Source: an uncultured Bacteroidales bacterium
GTDB lineage: Bacteria > Bacteroidota > Bacteroidia > Bacteroidales > UBA932
Reading direction: 5' to 3'
DNA: 22,132 bases
Assembly (NCBI GenBank): GCA_937900465.1
Contig: CALCEJ010000017.1
Location: 1 to 22,132 of the forward strand
Below the pieces are notes generated by a model. That model searched no databases. It worked only from the letters and a program-made list of their open reading frames with translations, and had not been told where the DNA came from. Position numbers and translations under genes: made by a program. How positions within the stretch are numbered: position 1 is the first letter of the stretch; each line of letters opens with the position of its first letter. Shown piece by piece: positions 1 through 6,456 of the stretch.

Positions 1-1674
1 GAATTCACCATCCAGGAAGGCAAGCTCTGGATGCTCCAGTGCCGTATTGGCAAGAGGACCGGTCTCGCCGCTCTCCAGATGGCAGTTGATATGGTGGACG
101 AGGGTCTCATCGACGAGAAGACCGCTGTAATGCGCGTCGCTCCCTCCCAGCTTGACGAAGTTCTCCACCCCATCCTTGACCCCGCTTCCGAGAAGAAGGC
201 AGATGTCCTTGCACAGGGACTTCCCGCATCCCCGGGCGGCGCTGTGGGCCAGATTGTCTTCACTTCCGAGGACGCTATCGAATATGCAAAGGCCGGACGC
301 AAGTGCATCCTTGTCCGTGAGGAGACTTCCCCCGAGGACATCGACGGTATGCACGCTTCCGTAGGTATCCTGACCGAGCGCGGAGGTATGACCTCTCACG
401 CAGCCCTCGTTGCTCGCGGATGGGGCAAGTGCTGCATCGTAGGATGCGACGCCCTGAAGATCAACTTCAAGACCAAGACCGTCCGCTTTGGCGGAATCGA
501 CAAGGAGTTCAAGGAAGGCGACTGGCTCAGCCTCAACGGCGCAAAGGGCCTCGTCTATGACGGCAAGATCGACACGATGGACGCCTCCGAGAACCCTCTG
601 TTCGCAAAGTTTATGGGTATGTGCGACAAGTTCCGCAAGCTTGGAATCCGCACTAACGCTGACACCCCCGAGGACGCAGCCCGCGCCCTTAAGTTCGGCG
701 CCCAGGGTATCGGCCTGTTCCGTATCGAGCATATGTTCTACGGCAGGAACTCTGAGATTCCTCTGTCGAAGCTCCGCAAGATGATCCTCTGCGACACTGA
801 CGCAGAGCGCAAGGCAGCCCTCGCAGAACTCGAGCCGTTTATGAAGGCCGCAGTAAAGGAGACCCTCCGCGTTATGGACGGCAAGCCCGTCGTGTTCCGT
901 CTCTTGGACCCGCCTCTCCACGAGTTCGTTCCCCAGGGTGACGAGAAGAAGAAAGAGCTCGCCGCTGACCTGCACATCTCCGTAGCCGAGGTCGAGAAGA
1001 GGGGCGAAAGCCTCCACGAGGTGAACCCGATGATGGGCCACCGCGGCGTACGTCTGCACGTCTCCTTCCCGCTTATCGCTGAGACCCAGTACCGCGCCAT
1101 CTTCACCGCTACCGCAGAACTCCAGAAGGAAGGCCTGCACCCTCATCCGGAAATTATGATCCCCGTCACGATTTCCGCACGTGAGCTCAGCTTCCAGAAG
1201 GCGATCTGCGAAAAGATCAAGGCAGAGGTCCAGGCCCAGCAGGGTCAGCTCATCGACTACCAGTTCGGTACGATGATCGAAATCCCCCGCGCAGCCCTTA
1301 CCGCTGACCGTATGGCACGTGAAGCCCAGTTCTTCAGCTTCGGCACCAACGACCTTACCCAGATGACCTTCGGCTTCAGCCGTGACGATATCGGAACCTT
1401 CATGGGCGACTATCTTGGCAACAAGATCCTCGACGCAGACCCGTTCCAGCATATCGACACCAAGGCTGTCGGACAGCTCGTAAAGATTGGCGTAGACAAG
1501 GGCCGCACACGTCGTCCCGGTCTGCAGTGCGGTATCTGCGGTGAGCACGGCGGCGACCCCGAGTCCATCGAGTTCTTCAACACGATCGGAATCGACTACG
1601 TCTCCTGCAGCCCGTTCCGCGTTCCTATCGCCCGCCTCGCCGCCGCGCAGGCCGAAATCCGGCAGAGCAAGTAA
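1..1674 (+). CDS. ppdK: Pyruvate, phosphate dikinase, C-terminal part (5' end cut by window)
   Basis: This cytoplasmic enzyme interconverts pyruvate + ATP + Pi and PEP + AMP + PPi. The frame is open from base 1, where it reads E-F-T-I-Q-E-G-K-L-W-M, a sequence typical of PPDK interiors, so the start codon lies outside the window. The visible 557 residues hold the phosphohistidine domain, with catalytic His in G-G-M-T-S-H-A at fragment residue 133. They also hold the PEP-binding barrel, with L-F-R-I-E-H-M, G-T-N-D-L-T-Q-M and the acid/base Cys in C-G-I-C-G-E-H at about residue 513. Spacing from the His to the Cys matches the family, and about 320 N-terminal residues (ATP-grasp part) should be missing. 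The stop is TAA at 1672-1674, followed by a terminator, so this is the last gene of its unit. In anaerobic Bacteroidales this enzyme usually serves PPi-linked glycolysis or gluconeogenesis. The identification is firm. Confidence 0.97.
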   Translation, partial: EFTIQEGKLWMLQCRIGKRTGLAALQMAVDMVDEGLIDEKTAVMRVAPSQLDEVLHPILDPASEKKADVLAQGLPASPGGAVGQIVFTSEDAIEYAKAGRKCILVREETSPEDIDGMHASVGILTERGGMTSHAALVARGWGKCCIVGCDALKINFKTKTVRFGGIDKEFKEGDWLSLNGAKGLVYDGKIDTMDASENPLFAKFMGMCDKFRKLGIRTNADTPEDAARALKFGAQGIGLFRIEHMFYGRNSEIPLSKLRKMILCDTDAERKAALAELEPFMKAAVKETLRVMDGKPVVFRLLDPPLHEFVPQGDEKKKELAADLHISVAEVEKRGESLHEVNPMMGHRGVRLHVSFPLIAETQYRAIFTATAELQKEGLHPHPEIMIPVTISARELSFQKAICEKIKAEVQAQQGQLIDYQFGTMIEIPRAALTADRMAREAQFFSFGTNDLTQMTFGFSRDDIGTFMGDYLGNKILDADPFQHIDTKAVGQLVKIGVDKGRTRRPGLQCGICGEHGGDPESIEFFNTIGIDYVSCSPFRVPIARLAAAQAEIRQSK

Positions 1675-1726
1675 GCGAGTGCGCTGAGCGCAGGGTGCGC
1701 GTCAATGCGCCCCACGGCACATTTTA

Positions 1727-1765
1727 AAAGGCCGGCCCCGGTTGAGGGGTCGGTCTTTTTTATTT
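1727..1765. terminator. Intrinsic terminator after ppdK, probably bidirectional
   Basis: A 10-bp stem, GGCCGGCCCC (1730-1739) with GGGGTCGGTC (1746-1755), including two G-U pairs, closes a 6-nt loop. It is followed by six T and then TATTT. On the opposite strand the same hairpin is followed by CCTTTTAAAAT, so it may also stop transcripts arriving from the minus-strand gene at 1829. A weaker G/C hairpin (about 1691-1712) precedes it. Confidence 0.9.
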
Positions 1766-1828
1766 AAGGGAGGATCTTCTGGTAGGCGAGGCGCTCGGAG
1801 CCATCGGCCCAAAGGGAAGTAAAATCTC

Positions 1829-2596
1829 TTAGAAATTCAGCGCCAGTCCGACGCCTCCCGTCGTAGGGCCCACTGCTACGGACGGTGCGGATCCCAACTT
1901 GTCCCTGCCGTAATTCCGGTTATAGTCATCGGCTATCTTGTTAAGCCCACGGTTTCCCTTGATCCAGAGAGGGATACCTGCGCCAAGGCAGGCTGCGCCG
2001 GCAAGGCCTGTGACGACAAAAGACGATCCGGAAGAGGACCCGACGCTACTTCCGTATTCGCCCATACTGGACTGAATCTCGGCGACGCTATTACTGTAAT
2101 CCGAATACATCGCGCCTCCGATGAGCGCTCCGGTAAGGAGTGTGGCGCCGACGGCGGTAAGGGACAAACCCCAGAAGTACTGCGATTTCGCCTTCATATA
2201 GTCGCTCCCGTACAGTGATACGCCTATGTAATCTGCCAGATTCTGGCCGTAGAGACGGCCCCTGCGGTCGTAGTAGTGCCCCCAACGATACTCGAGAGGA
2301 CCATAGGGCCCATCATAATAATCATATACGTAAGGACTCCTGTAACCGAACAGAGACTCGGGAGCGAATGACTTCACCGTCCCATTCTCGAAAACTATCT
2401 TGGTGACACGGGAAACGGACATTTTGTAATCAGGCCCATCAGGATTGTCATAGGTCTTATACCAGATATAATCATCGCCGATTTCAATCACCTTGGCCTG
2501 GATGGGTTTCGTATCAATCGTGTGAATGACGTCCTGGGCATAAACCCTTCCGGCGAATAAGGCTAGCAACAACATAACAAAGATCTTTCTACTCAT
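1829..2596 (-). CDS. Exported protein of unknown function with C-terminal G-V-G-L-A-L-N-F
   Basis: The protein has 255 residues. The start is ATG at 2596, chosen because AAGGAGG (complement of 2601-2607) lies 4 nt upstream and a clear signal peptide follows (M-S-R-K-I-F-V-M-L-L-L-A-L-F-A, cleavage near V-Y-A/Q). The mature N-terminus (about residues 22-80) resembles a small domain common in Bacteroidota exported proteins (D-V-I-x-T...A-K-V-I-E-I...N-P-D-G-P...I-V-F-E-N-G). A Tyr/Asp/Gly-rich stretch follows, then two hydrophobic Gly/Ala-rich segments (about 140-160 and 190-210). The chain ends in G-P-T-T-G-G-V-G-L-A-L-N-F. The 10438-11067 product has the same second-half layout and ending, so the two are distant paralogues. 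A terminal Phe of this kind is seen in outer-membrane strands, but no barrel is evident. The role is unknown. Confidence 0.85.
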   Translation of the reverse strand: MSRKIFVMLLLALFAGRVYAQDVIHTIDTKPIQAKVIEIGDDYIWYKTYDNPDGPDYKMSVSRVTKIVFENGTVKSFAPESLFGYRSPYVYDYYDGPYGPLEYRWGHYYDRRGRLYGQNLADYIGVSLYGSDYMKAKSQYFWGLSLTAVGATLLTGALIGGAMYSDYSNSVAEIQSSMGEYGSSVGSSSGSSFVVTGLAGAACLGAGIPLWIKGNRGLNKIADDYNRNYGRDKLGSAPSVAVGPTTGGVGLALNF

Positions 2597-2922
2597 AAAA
2601 CCTCCTTCTTTAGTTTTCTTTTGTGTAGAATCAATGCCGCAATAAGCATGCCAATCGGGAATAAAAATCGGGGCCTCAGAACGCTGAGAGGCAGATTCTC
2701 GACGGCAGGGAAAGGTTTTTGTGGTATTCTGTCCATATTCACCCCCCGGCCCCGGCCCCGTCCGCCAAACGTACACCAACTTACAGTTTTTGGCCGTTTT
2801 TCTGCATTTTGGTGTACGCCCCCGGGCAAAAATGGCAGAGGGGCGAGCCTGGCCGTTCTTTGTCGCATTATCTATTTTATTTCCAGCAGAATTGCTATCT
2901 TAGTAGCGGAAAATATTGGTCT
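2597..2922. other. Divergent intergenic region between exported-protein gene and R-M gene
   Basis: This 326-bp stretch has no credible gene. It holds the ribosome site of the minus-strand gene (2601-2607), a C/G-rich run (CCCCGGCCCCGGCCCCG, about 2744-2760), a spaced perfect inverted repeat (2770-2818, listed separately) and an AT-rich stretch just before the R-M start (2868-2922). I could not find a convincing TAnnTTTG promoter for either gene. Confidence 0.7.
2770..2818. repeat. Inverted repeat CGTACACCAA / TTGGTGTACG upstream of the R-M gene
   Basis: The two perfect 10-bp arms are at 2770-2779 and 2809-2818, with 29 nt between them containing two T-rich runs. The repeat lies about 105 bp upstream of the R-M start codon in the divergent region. 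It could be an operator, a scar of insertion or a transcript hairpin; the sequence does not decide. Confidence 0.7.
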
Positions 2923-5712
2923 ATGTCAGTGGGTAACAACAAAAAGCTATCAGTAAAACAGTTTATTGAGCAGTGGTCCGGAAAGGGCTATGAGAAAGGG
3001 GAAACACAACGATTCTGGATGGCCCTTCTCCACGATGTTCTGCGCGTAGAGAATCCTATCAACGCCCTTGAGTTTGAGATTCCCGTCAAAACCATAACTA
3101 AGGAAAAGGGCTCCGACTTCATTGACGCCTACATCCCGGAGACCAAAGTCCTTATCGAGCAAAAGGGCTCTCACATAGACCTGAACGCAAAATACCGTCA
3201 GTCTGACGGGTCAGAATTGACACCCTACCAGCAGGCGAGACGCTACGCTGCGGGACTGCCTGTGTCAATGAGTCCAAGATGGATTGTAGCCTGCAATTTC
3301 AAGACGTTCGAAGTCCACGATATGGAGCACCCGAATGATGCCCCGGAAATCATTCATCTTGCGGACCTTGAAAAGGAATACTCCCGGCTCTCCTTCCTTG
3401 TGGACGATACCAATATCCACCTGAAAAAAGAGCTGGAAGTTTCCATCCAGGCCGGAGAAATCGTCGGTGTGCTCTACGACAAGATTCTCGCACAATACCG
3501 CGACCCGGATAATCCCGAAACTCAGAAGGCGCTGAACAAGCTCTGTGTCCGCCTGGTATTCTGCCTCTACGCTGAGGACGCCGGCATATTCGGCTCCAAG
3601 AATATGTTCCACGACTATATGTCACAGTTCAGTGCTGGTGAATTCCGGGAGAAGCTTATCAAACTGTTCCGCATCCTGGACCAGAAACCTGAGGACCGCG
3701 ACCCTTATGAGGACGAGAAACTGCTGGCCTTCCCATATGTAAACGGCGGAATGTTCGCCGGAGATATCGAGATACCGCGAATCAATGAAGAGATTCGGGA
3801 CCTCATCCTGCAGCGTGCATCTGACGATTTCGACTGGTCCCTCATCAGCCCCACCATCTTCGGAGCCGTGTTCGAGAGCACGTTGAACCCGGAGACTCGT
3901 CGAGCGGGTGGAATGCATTACACCAGCATCGAGAACATCCACAAGGTCATTGACCCGCTGTTCCTGGACGACCTCAAAGCAGAGTTGACTGATATCAAGG
4001 CTACTTCCGTTGCCAAGACTAAGAAAGACCGGGCCTATGCCTTCCAGGACAAACTGGCAAGCCTCAAGTTTTTTGACCCTGCCTGCGGCTCCGGAAACTT
4101 CCTGACGGAATCCTATACCTCGCTCCGACGACTTGAAAACGAAGCGCTTCGTATCATTTACGGAGGCGACCGCGTGATTGGCGAGATGGCGGATCCGATT
4201 AAAGTTTCAATCAACCAGTTCTATGGCATAGAGATCAACGACTTCGCTTGCTCCGTGGCCCAGACCGCACTTTGGATTGCCGAGAGCCAGATGATGCAGG
4301 AGACGGATGAAATCGTGGGCTTCAACCTTGACCCGCTGCCGCTGAAGACCTACACCAACATCCACGAAGGCAATGCGCTCAGGATGGATTGGAACGAGGT
4401 AGTTCCGGCAAGTGAGCTGGACTATATAATGGGGAATCCGCCGTTTCTGGGCTATTCCATTCAGAATGAGAGCCAGAAAGAAGATATGCTTTCTGTCCTT
4501 GTTGACGAGAAGGGCAAGCCGTACAAGACGGCTGGAAAGGTTGATTACGTGTCTGCCTGGTACTTCAAATCCGCGATGCTGATGCAGGAGAATCCCCGAA
4601 TCCACGCAGCCCTTGTATCAACGAACAGTATCACCCAGGGAGAACAGGTTGCCGGAGTCTGGGGACCACTTATGAAGCGCTTTGGCATTCATATAGATTT
4701 CGCGTGGAGAACATTCACGTGGGATAGTGAGGCAACACAGAAAGCCCACGTCCACTGCGTCATCGTCGGTTTCTCCCTCTGTCATTCTTTCCAGCGCAAG
4801 CGAAGAATCTATGACGGGAAGGAGAGTATCGAGGCCTCAAATATCAACGGATACCTGGTCGATGCTGATAATGTGTTCATCGAAAACAGGAGTACTCCGG
4901 TGTGCAATGTTCCGTCTATGACAACAGGTAACAGGCCGGCAGATGGTGGAAACCTCATTATTGAAGCATCTGACTATGAGGAATTCATCAAATCAGATCC
5001 GGAATCTGTACGTTACATCAAAAAACTCGTCGGGAGCGAAGAGTTTATCAATAACAAAAAGCGGTATTGCCTATGGCTTGTCGGTGTTTCTCCTTCTGAG
5101 TTAAGGAAAATGCCCAAGGTGATGGAAAGAGTCACTGCTTGCCGTGAGAACCGTTTGGCCGCTCCTGATCCCGGACGGAGAAAACTCGCTGACACCCCGA
5201 CTCTCTTCCGCGAAACAAAGAATCCTTCCACGTATATTGTCGTTCCTGCAACTTCATCAGAAAGGCGCCTTTATATTCCTATGGGGTTCCTGACAGATGA
5301 CACGATACCGACAAATGCCGTGACCATTATACCTGAAGCATCTGTCTACCACTTTGGCATTTTGGAATCAAGCGTTCATATGGCTTGGATGAGGGTGGTT
5401 TGTGGACGACTGGAGATAAGTTATCGTTATTCAAAGGACATAGTCTATAACAATTTCCCTTGGCCGGAGCCCACAGAATCCATAAAAGAGAAGATAGGTC
5501 AAACAGCCCGGGCAATTCTTGACGCTCGCGCACTGTACCCCGATAGCAGCCTCGCTGATTTGTATGACGATGTCGCTATGCCCCCCGAACTCCGCAAGGC
5601 CCACCGTGCCAACGATGCCGCCGTCCTAGAGGCCTACGGCTTCCCCCGTGACGCCTCCGAATCCGACATCGTAGCCCGTCTTTTCAAGATGTATCAGGGA
5701 CTAACCTCATAG
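2923..5712 (+). CDS. MmeI-like type IIL restriction-modification enzyme (nuclease + adenine methylase + specificity in one chain)
   Basis: The product has 929 residues, close to MmeI (919). I chose ATG 2923 (M-S-V-G-N-N-K-K). Reading further upstream would add a Pro/Cys-rich stretch translated from a C/G run, which does not look like protein. The N-terminal nuclease site is D68-x10-E79-Q-K81, matching the MmeI D-x9-E-x-K layout. A helical linker follows (about 130-330), with G-M-H-Y-T-S entering the methylase. SAM motif I is F-D-P-A-C-G-S-G-N-F at about 384-393, and motif IV N505-P-P-F508 marks an N6-adenine methylase. The region from about 620 to 800 should be the target-recognition domain and is visibly more AT-rich than neighbouring genes. 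No separate S, M or R subunit is needed or present. It appears intact, and the DNA target cannot be predicted here. Its position between a spacer and a repeat block suggests horizontal acquisition (inference). Confidence 0.93.
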   Translation: MSVGNNKKLSVKQFIEQWSGKGYEKGETQRFWMALLHDVLRVENPINALEFEIPVKTITKEKGSDFIDAYIPETKVLIEQKGSHIDLNAKYRQSDGSELTPYQQARRYAAGLPVSMSPRWIVACNFKTFEVHDMEHPNDAPEIIHLADLEKEYSRLSFLVDDTNIHLKKELEVSIQAGEIVGVLYDKILAQYRDPDNPETQKALNKLCVRLVFCLYAEDAGIFGSKNMFHDYMSQFSAGEFREKLIKLFRILDQKPEDRDPYEDEKLLAFPYVNGGMFAGDIEIPRINEEIRDLILQRASDDFDWSLISPTIFGAVFESTLNPETRRAGGMHYTSIENIHKVIDPLFLDDLKAELTDIKATSVAKTKKDRAYAFQDKLASLKFFDPACGSGNFLTESYTSLRRLENEALRIIYGGDRVIGEMADPIKVSINQFYGIEINDFACSVAQTALWIAESQMMQETDEIVGFNLDPLPLKTYTNIHEGNALRMDWNEVVPASELDYIMGNPPFLGYSIQNESQKEDMLSVLVDEKGKPYKTAGKVDYVSAWYFKSAMLMQENPRIHAALVSTNSITQGEQVAGVWGPLMKRFGIHIDFAWRTFTWDSEATQKAHVHCVIVGFSLCHSFQRKRRIYDGKESIEASNINGYLVDADNVFIENRSTPVCNVPSMTTGNRPADGGNLIIEASDYEEFIKSDPESVRYIKKLVGSEEFINNKKRYCLWLVGVSPSELRKMPKVMERVTACRENRLAAPDPGRRKLADTPTLFRETKNPSTYIVVPATSSERRLYIPMGFLTDDTIPTNAVTIIPEASVYHFGILESSVHMAWMRVVCGRLEISYRYSKDIVYNNFPWPEPTESIKEKIGQTARAILDARALYPDSSLADLYDDVAMPPELRKAHRANDAAVLEAYGFPRDASESDIVARLFKMYQGLTS

Positions 5713-5716
5713 GAGC

Positions 5717-5967
5717 GGGGAAGGTCGGGCCCATTTTTGGGGAAGGTGCCGGCTGGTTTTGGGGAAGGTCCCTATGTTAGGCCAGAGTTCCGGGGAAGGT
5801 CGGGCCCTTTTTTGGGGAAGGTGCCGGCTGGTTTTGGGGAAGGTTGGAAAACAGGGGCAGGACCTTCCCCGGGGAATCATGGGCTAGGGGTGCTGTGATG
5901 GCGTTTCCGTGGGGAAGGTCCCCCGCGCAAAAACCAACCTTCCCCAAAAAACGAGGGGACCTTCCCC
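5717..5967. repeat. GGGGAAGGT array: 22-bp spaced direct copies followed by inverted copies
   Basis: GGGGAAGGT begins at 5717, 5739, 5761, 5792, 5814, 5836 and 5911. Spacing in the first six is 22, 22, 31, 22, 22, which gives a 75-bp higher-order unit repeated almost exactly (5717-5791, then from 5792). The tails after the motif alternate between GGGCCC plus a T run and GCCGGCTGGTTTT. The complement ACCTTCCCC occurs at 5862, 5937 and 5959, so transcripts could fold extensively. An additional copy lies at 22050-22058 next to the palindromic element there. Confidence 0.9.
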
Positions 5968-6003
5968 AAAGTGCCGAAGCCGTTAGGGTCGCCGCCGCGG
6001 CCC

Positions 6004-6280
6004 GTGGGCAAAATGGGGTGGTTTTGCACACGAGGGGGTGGCAAATCCGGTCGCCGTAGGCAGGTGGGCGAAGGGCGAAGGGGGTGGCGAAGGAAACGCG
6101 AAGGGGTGGCAAATCCGGTCGCCGTGGGCAAAATGGGGTGCGACGGAGAAAGGGCGGCAGAGCGTGGGGTGACGAAGGAAGTGCGGAGCGGAGGAATTGG
6201 TTTTTCCGGCACCGCCCGGAAAAATAATTCCTTCCGCGCAGCAGGGCAACGCCGCCGCCCCCCGTGGGCAAAATGGGGTG
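6004..6280. repeat. Mosaic of 17-23-bp direct repeats
   Basis: GTGGGCAAAATGGGGTG occurs exactly at 6004-6020, 6124-6140 and 6264-6280. The first and last are also followed by a similar TTTTxGCACACG. A 23-bp repeat containing GGCAAATCCGGTCGCCGT occurs at 6035-6057 and 6103-6125. A related module, GGGGTGGCGAAGGAAACG, lies at 6081. It differs from GGGGTGACGAAGGAAGTG of the palindromic element (6166) at only three bases, which ties the two repeat types together. Confidence 0.9.
6166..6236 (+). repeat. Palindromic interspersed element, copy A
   Basis: A GGGGTGACGAAGGAAGTGCG leader (6166-6185) precedes a hairpin. The left arm is GGAATTGGTTTTTCCGG (6193-6209), the loop CACCGC (6210-6215) and the right arm CCGGAAAAATAATTCC (6216-6231). 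The arms pair over 16 bp with one bulged G, and GCGGA/TCCGC extends the pairing outward. Leader and hairpin closely match copy C (22066-22132), and the hairpin matches copy B inside uvrA. No terminator-like T run follows the stem. Confidence 0.92.
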
Positions 6281-6300
6281 TTTTCGCACACGGGGCTGTA

Positions 6301-6371
6301 TGTAGGGGACGGGCCAGGGCCTGCCCGAGCTGTCTCTGTAGGGACGGGCCGGGGCCCACCCGAGCAGTCTC
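6301..6371. repeat. Tandem 36/35-bp repeat, two units
   Basis: Units begin TGTAGGGGACGGGCC (6301) and TGTAGGGACGGGCC (6337) and end in CCCGAGC-x-GTCTC. The units differ at several bases, which suggests an older duplication. Confidence 0.8.
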
Positions 6372-6390
6372 TATGGACCCGACCCGACCC

Positions 6391-6456
6391 GGCCGAGCCT
6401 AGCCGAGGAACCGGCAGGGCCTAGCAGAGGACCCGACCGGGCCTAGCCGAGGATAG
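6391..6456. repeat. Three 22-bp units overlapping the 3' end of the acyl-CoA synthetase gene
   Basis: Units at 6391-6412, 6413-6434 and 6435-6456 share CCTAGCxGAGGA, with CCTAGC at 6398, 6420 and 6442. The last unit holds the stop codon (CTA, 6443-6445) and final codons of the minus-strand gene. The array therefore probably grew outward by duplicating the end of that gene. Confidence 0.85.

Larger units (their letters stand above)
5713..6442. other. 730-bp repeat-rich non-coding block
   Basis: No gene is supported between the R-M stop and the acyl-CoA synthetase stop. The block is a mosaic of short repeats: a GGGGAAGGT array with inverted copies (5717-5967), GTGGGCAAAATGGGGTG and GGCAAATCCGGTCGCCGT modules (6004-6280), one copy of the palindromic element (6166-6236), a 36-bp direct repeat (6301-6371) and a 22-bp triplicate (6391-6456). 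Open frames crossing it consist of translated repeats. Confidence 0.85.

Noticed and set aside
1..6. Window begins with GAATTC, which might mark a cloning junction
   Set aside because: The bases encode the conserved E-F of PPDK in frame, and the right end carries no such site. There is no evidence of vector sequence.
1764..1830. Short minus-strand frame ending S-E-R-L-A-Y-Q-K-I-L-P before the terminator
   Set aside because: It looks slightly protein-like and could be a gene remnant, but it is only about 20 codons, has no start or ribosome site and no recognisable family.
2597..2779. 61-codon N-terminal extension of the exported protein at 1829
   Set aside because: The ATG at 2596 has an excellent ribosome site and begins a signal peptide, which an extension would bury.
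2719..2922. 68-codon N-terminal extension of the R-M gene
   Set aside because: It would translate the C/G run and inverted repeat into a Pro/Cys-rich stretch. Starting at 2923 gives a length and motif positions matching MmeI.
5717..5844. CRISPR-like array
   Set aside because: The repeat is only 9 bp, the intervening 13-nt segments are themselves repeated, and no cas genes are present.
6193..6231. The palindromic element as a rho-independent terminator
   Set aside because: No T run follows the stem on either strand. The T and A tracts are inside the stem, and one copy lies within a coding gene.
5777..6402. Open frames of 140-170 codons in the repeat block on both strands
   Set aside because: Their translations are tandem copies of repeat-derived peptides rich in Pro, Arg and His, open in several frames at once. 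No ribosome site or domain is seen.
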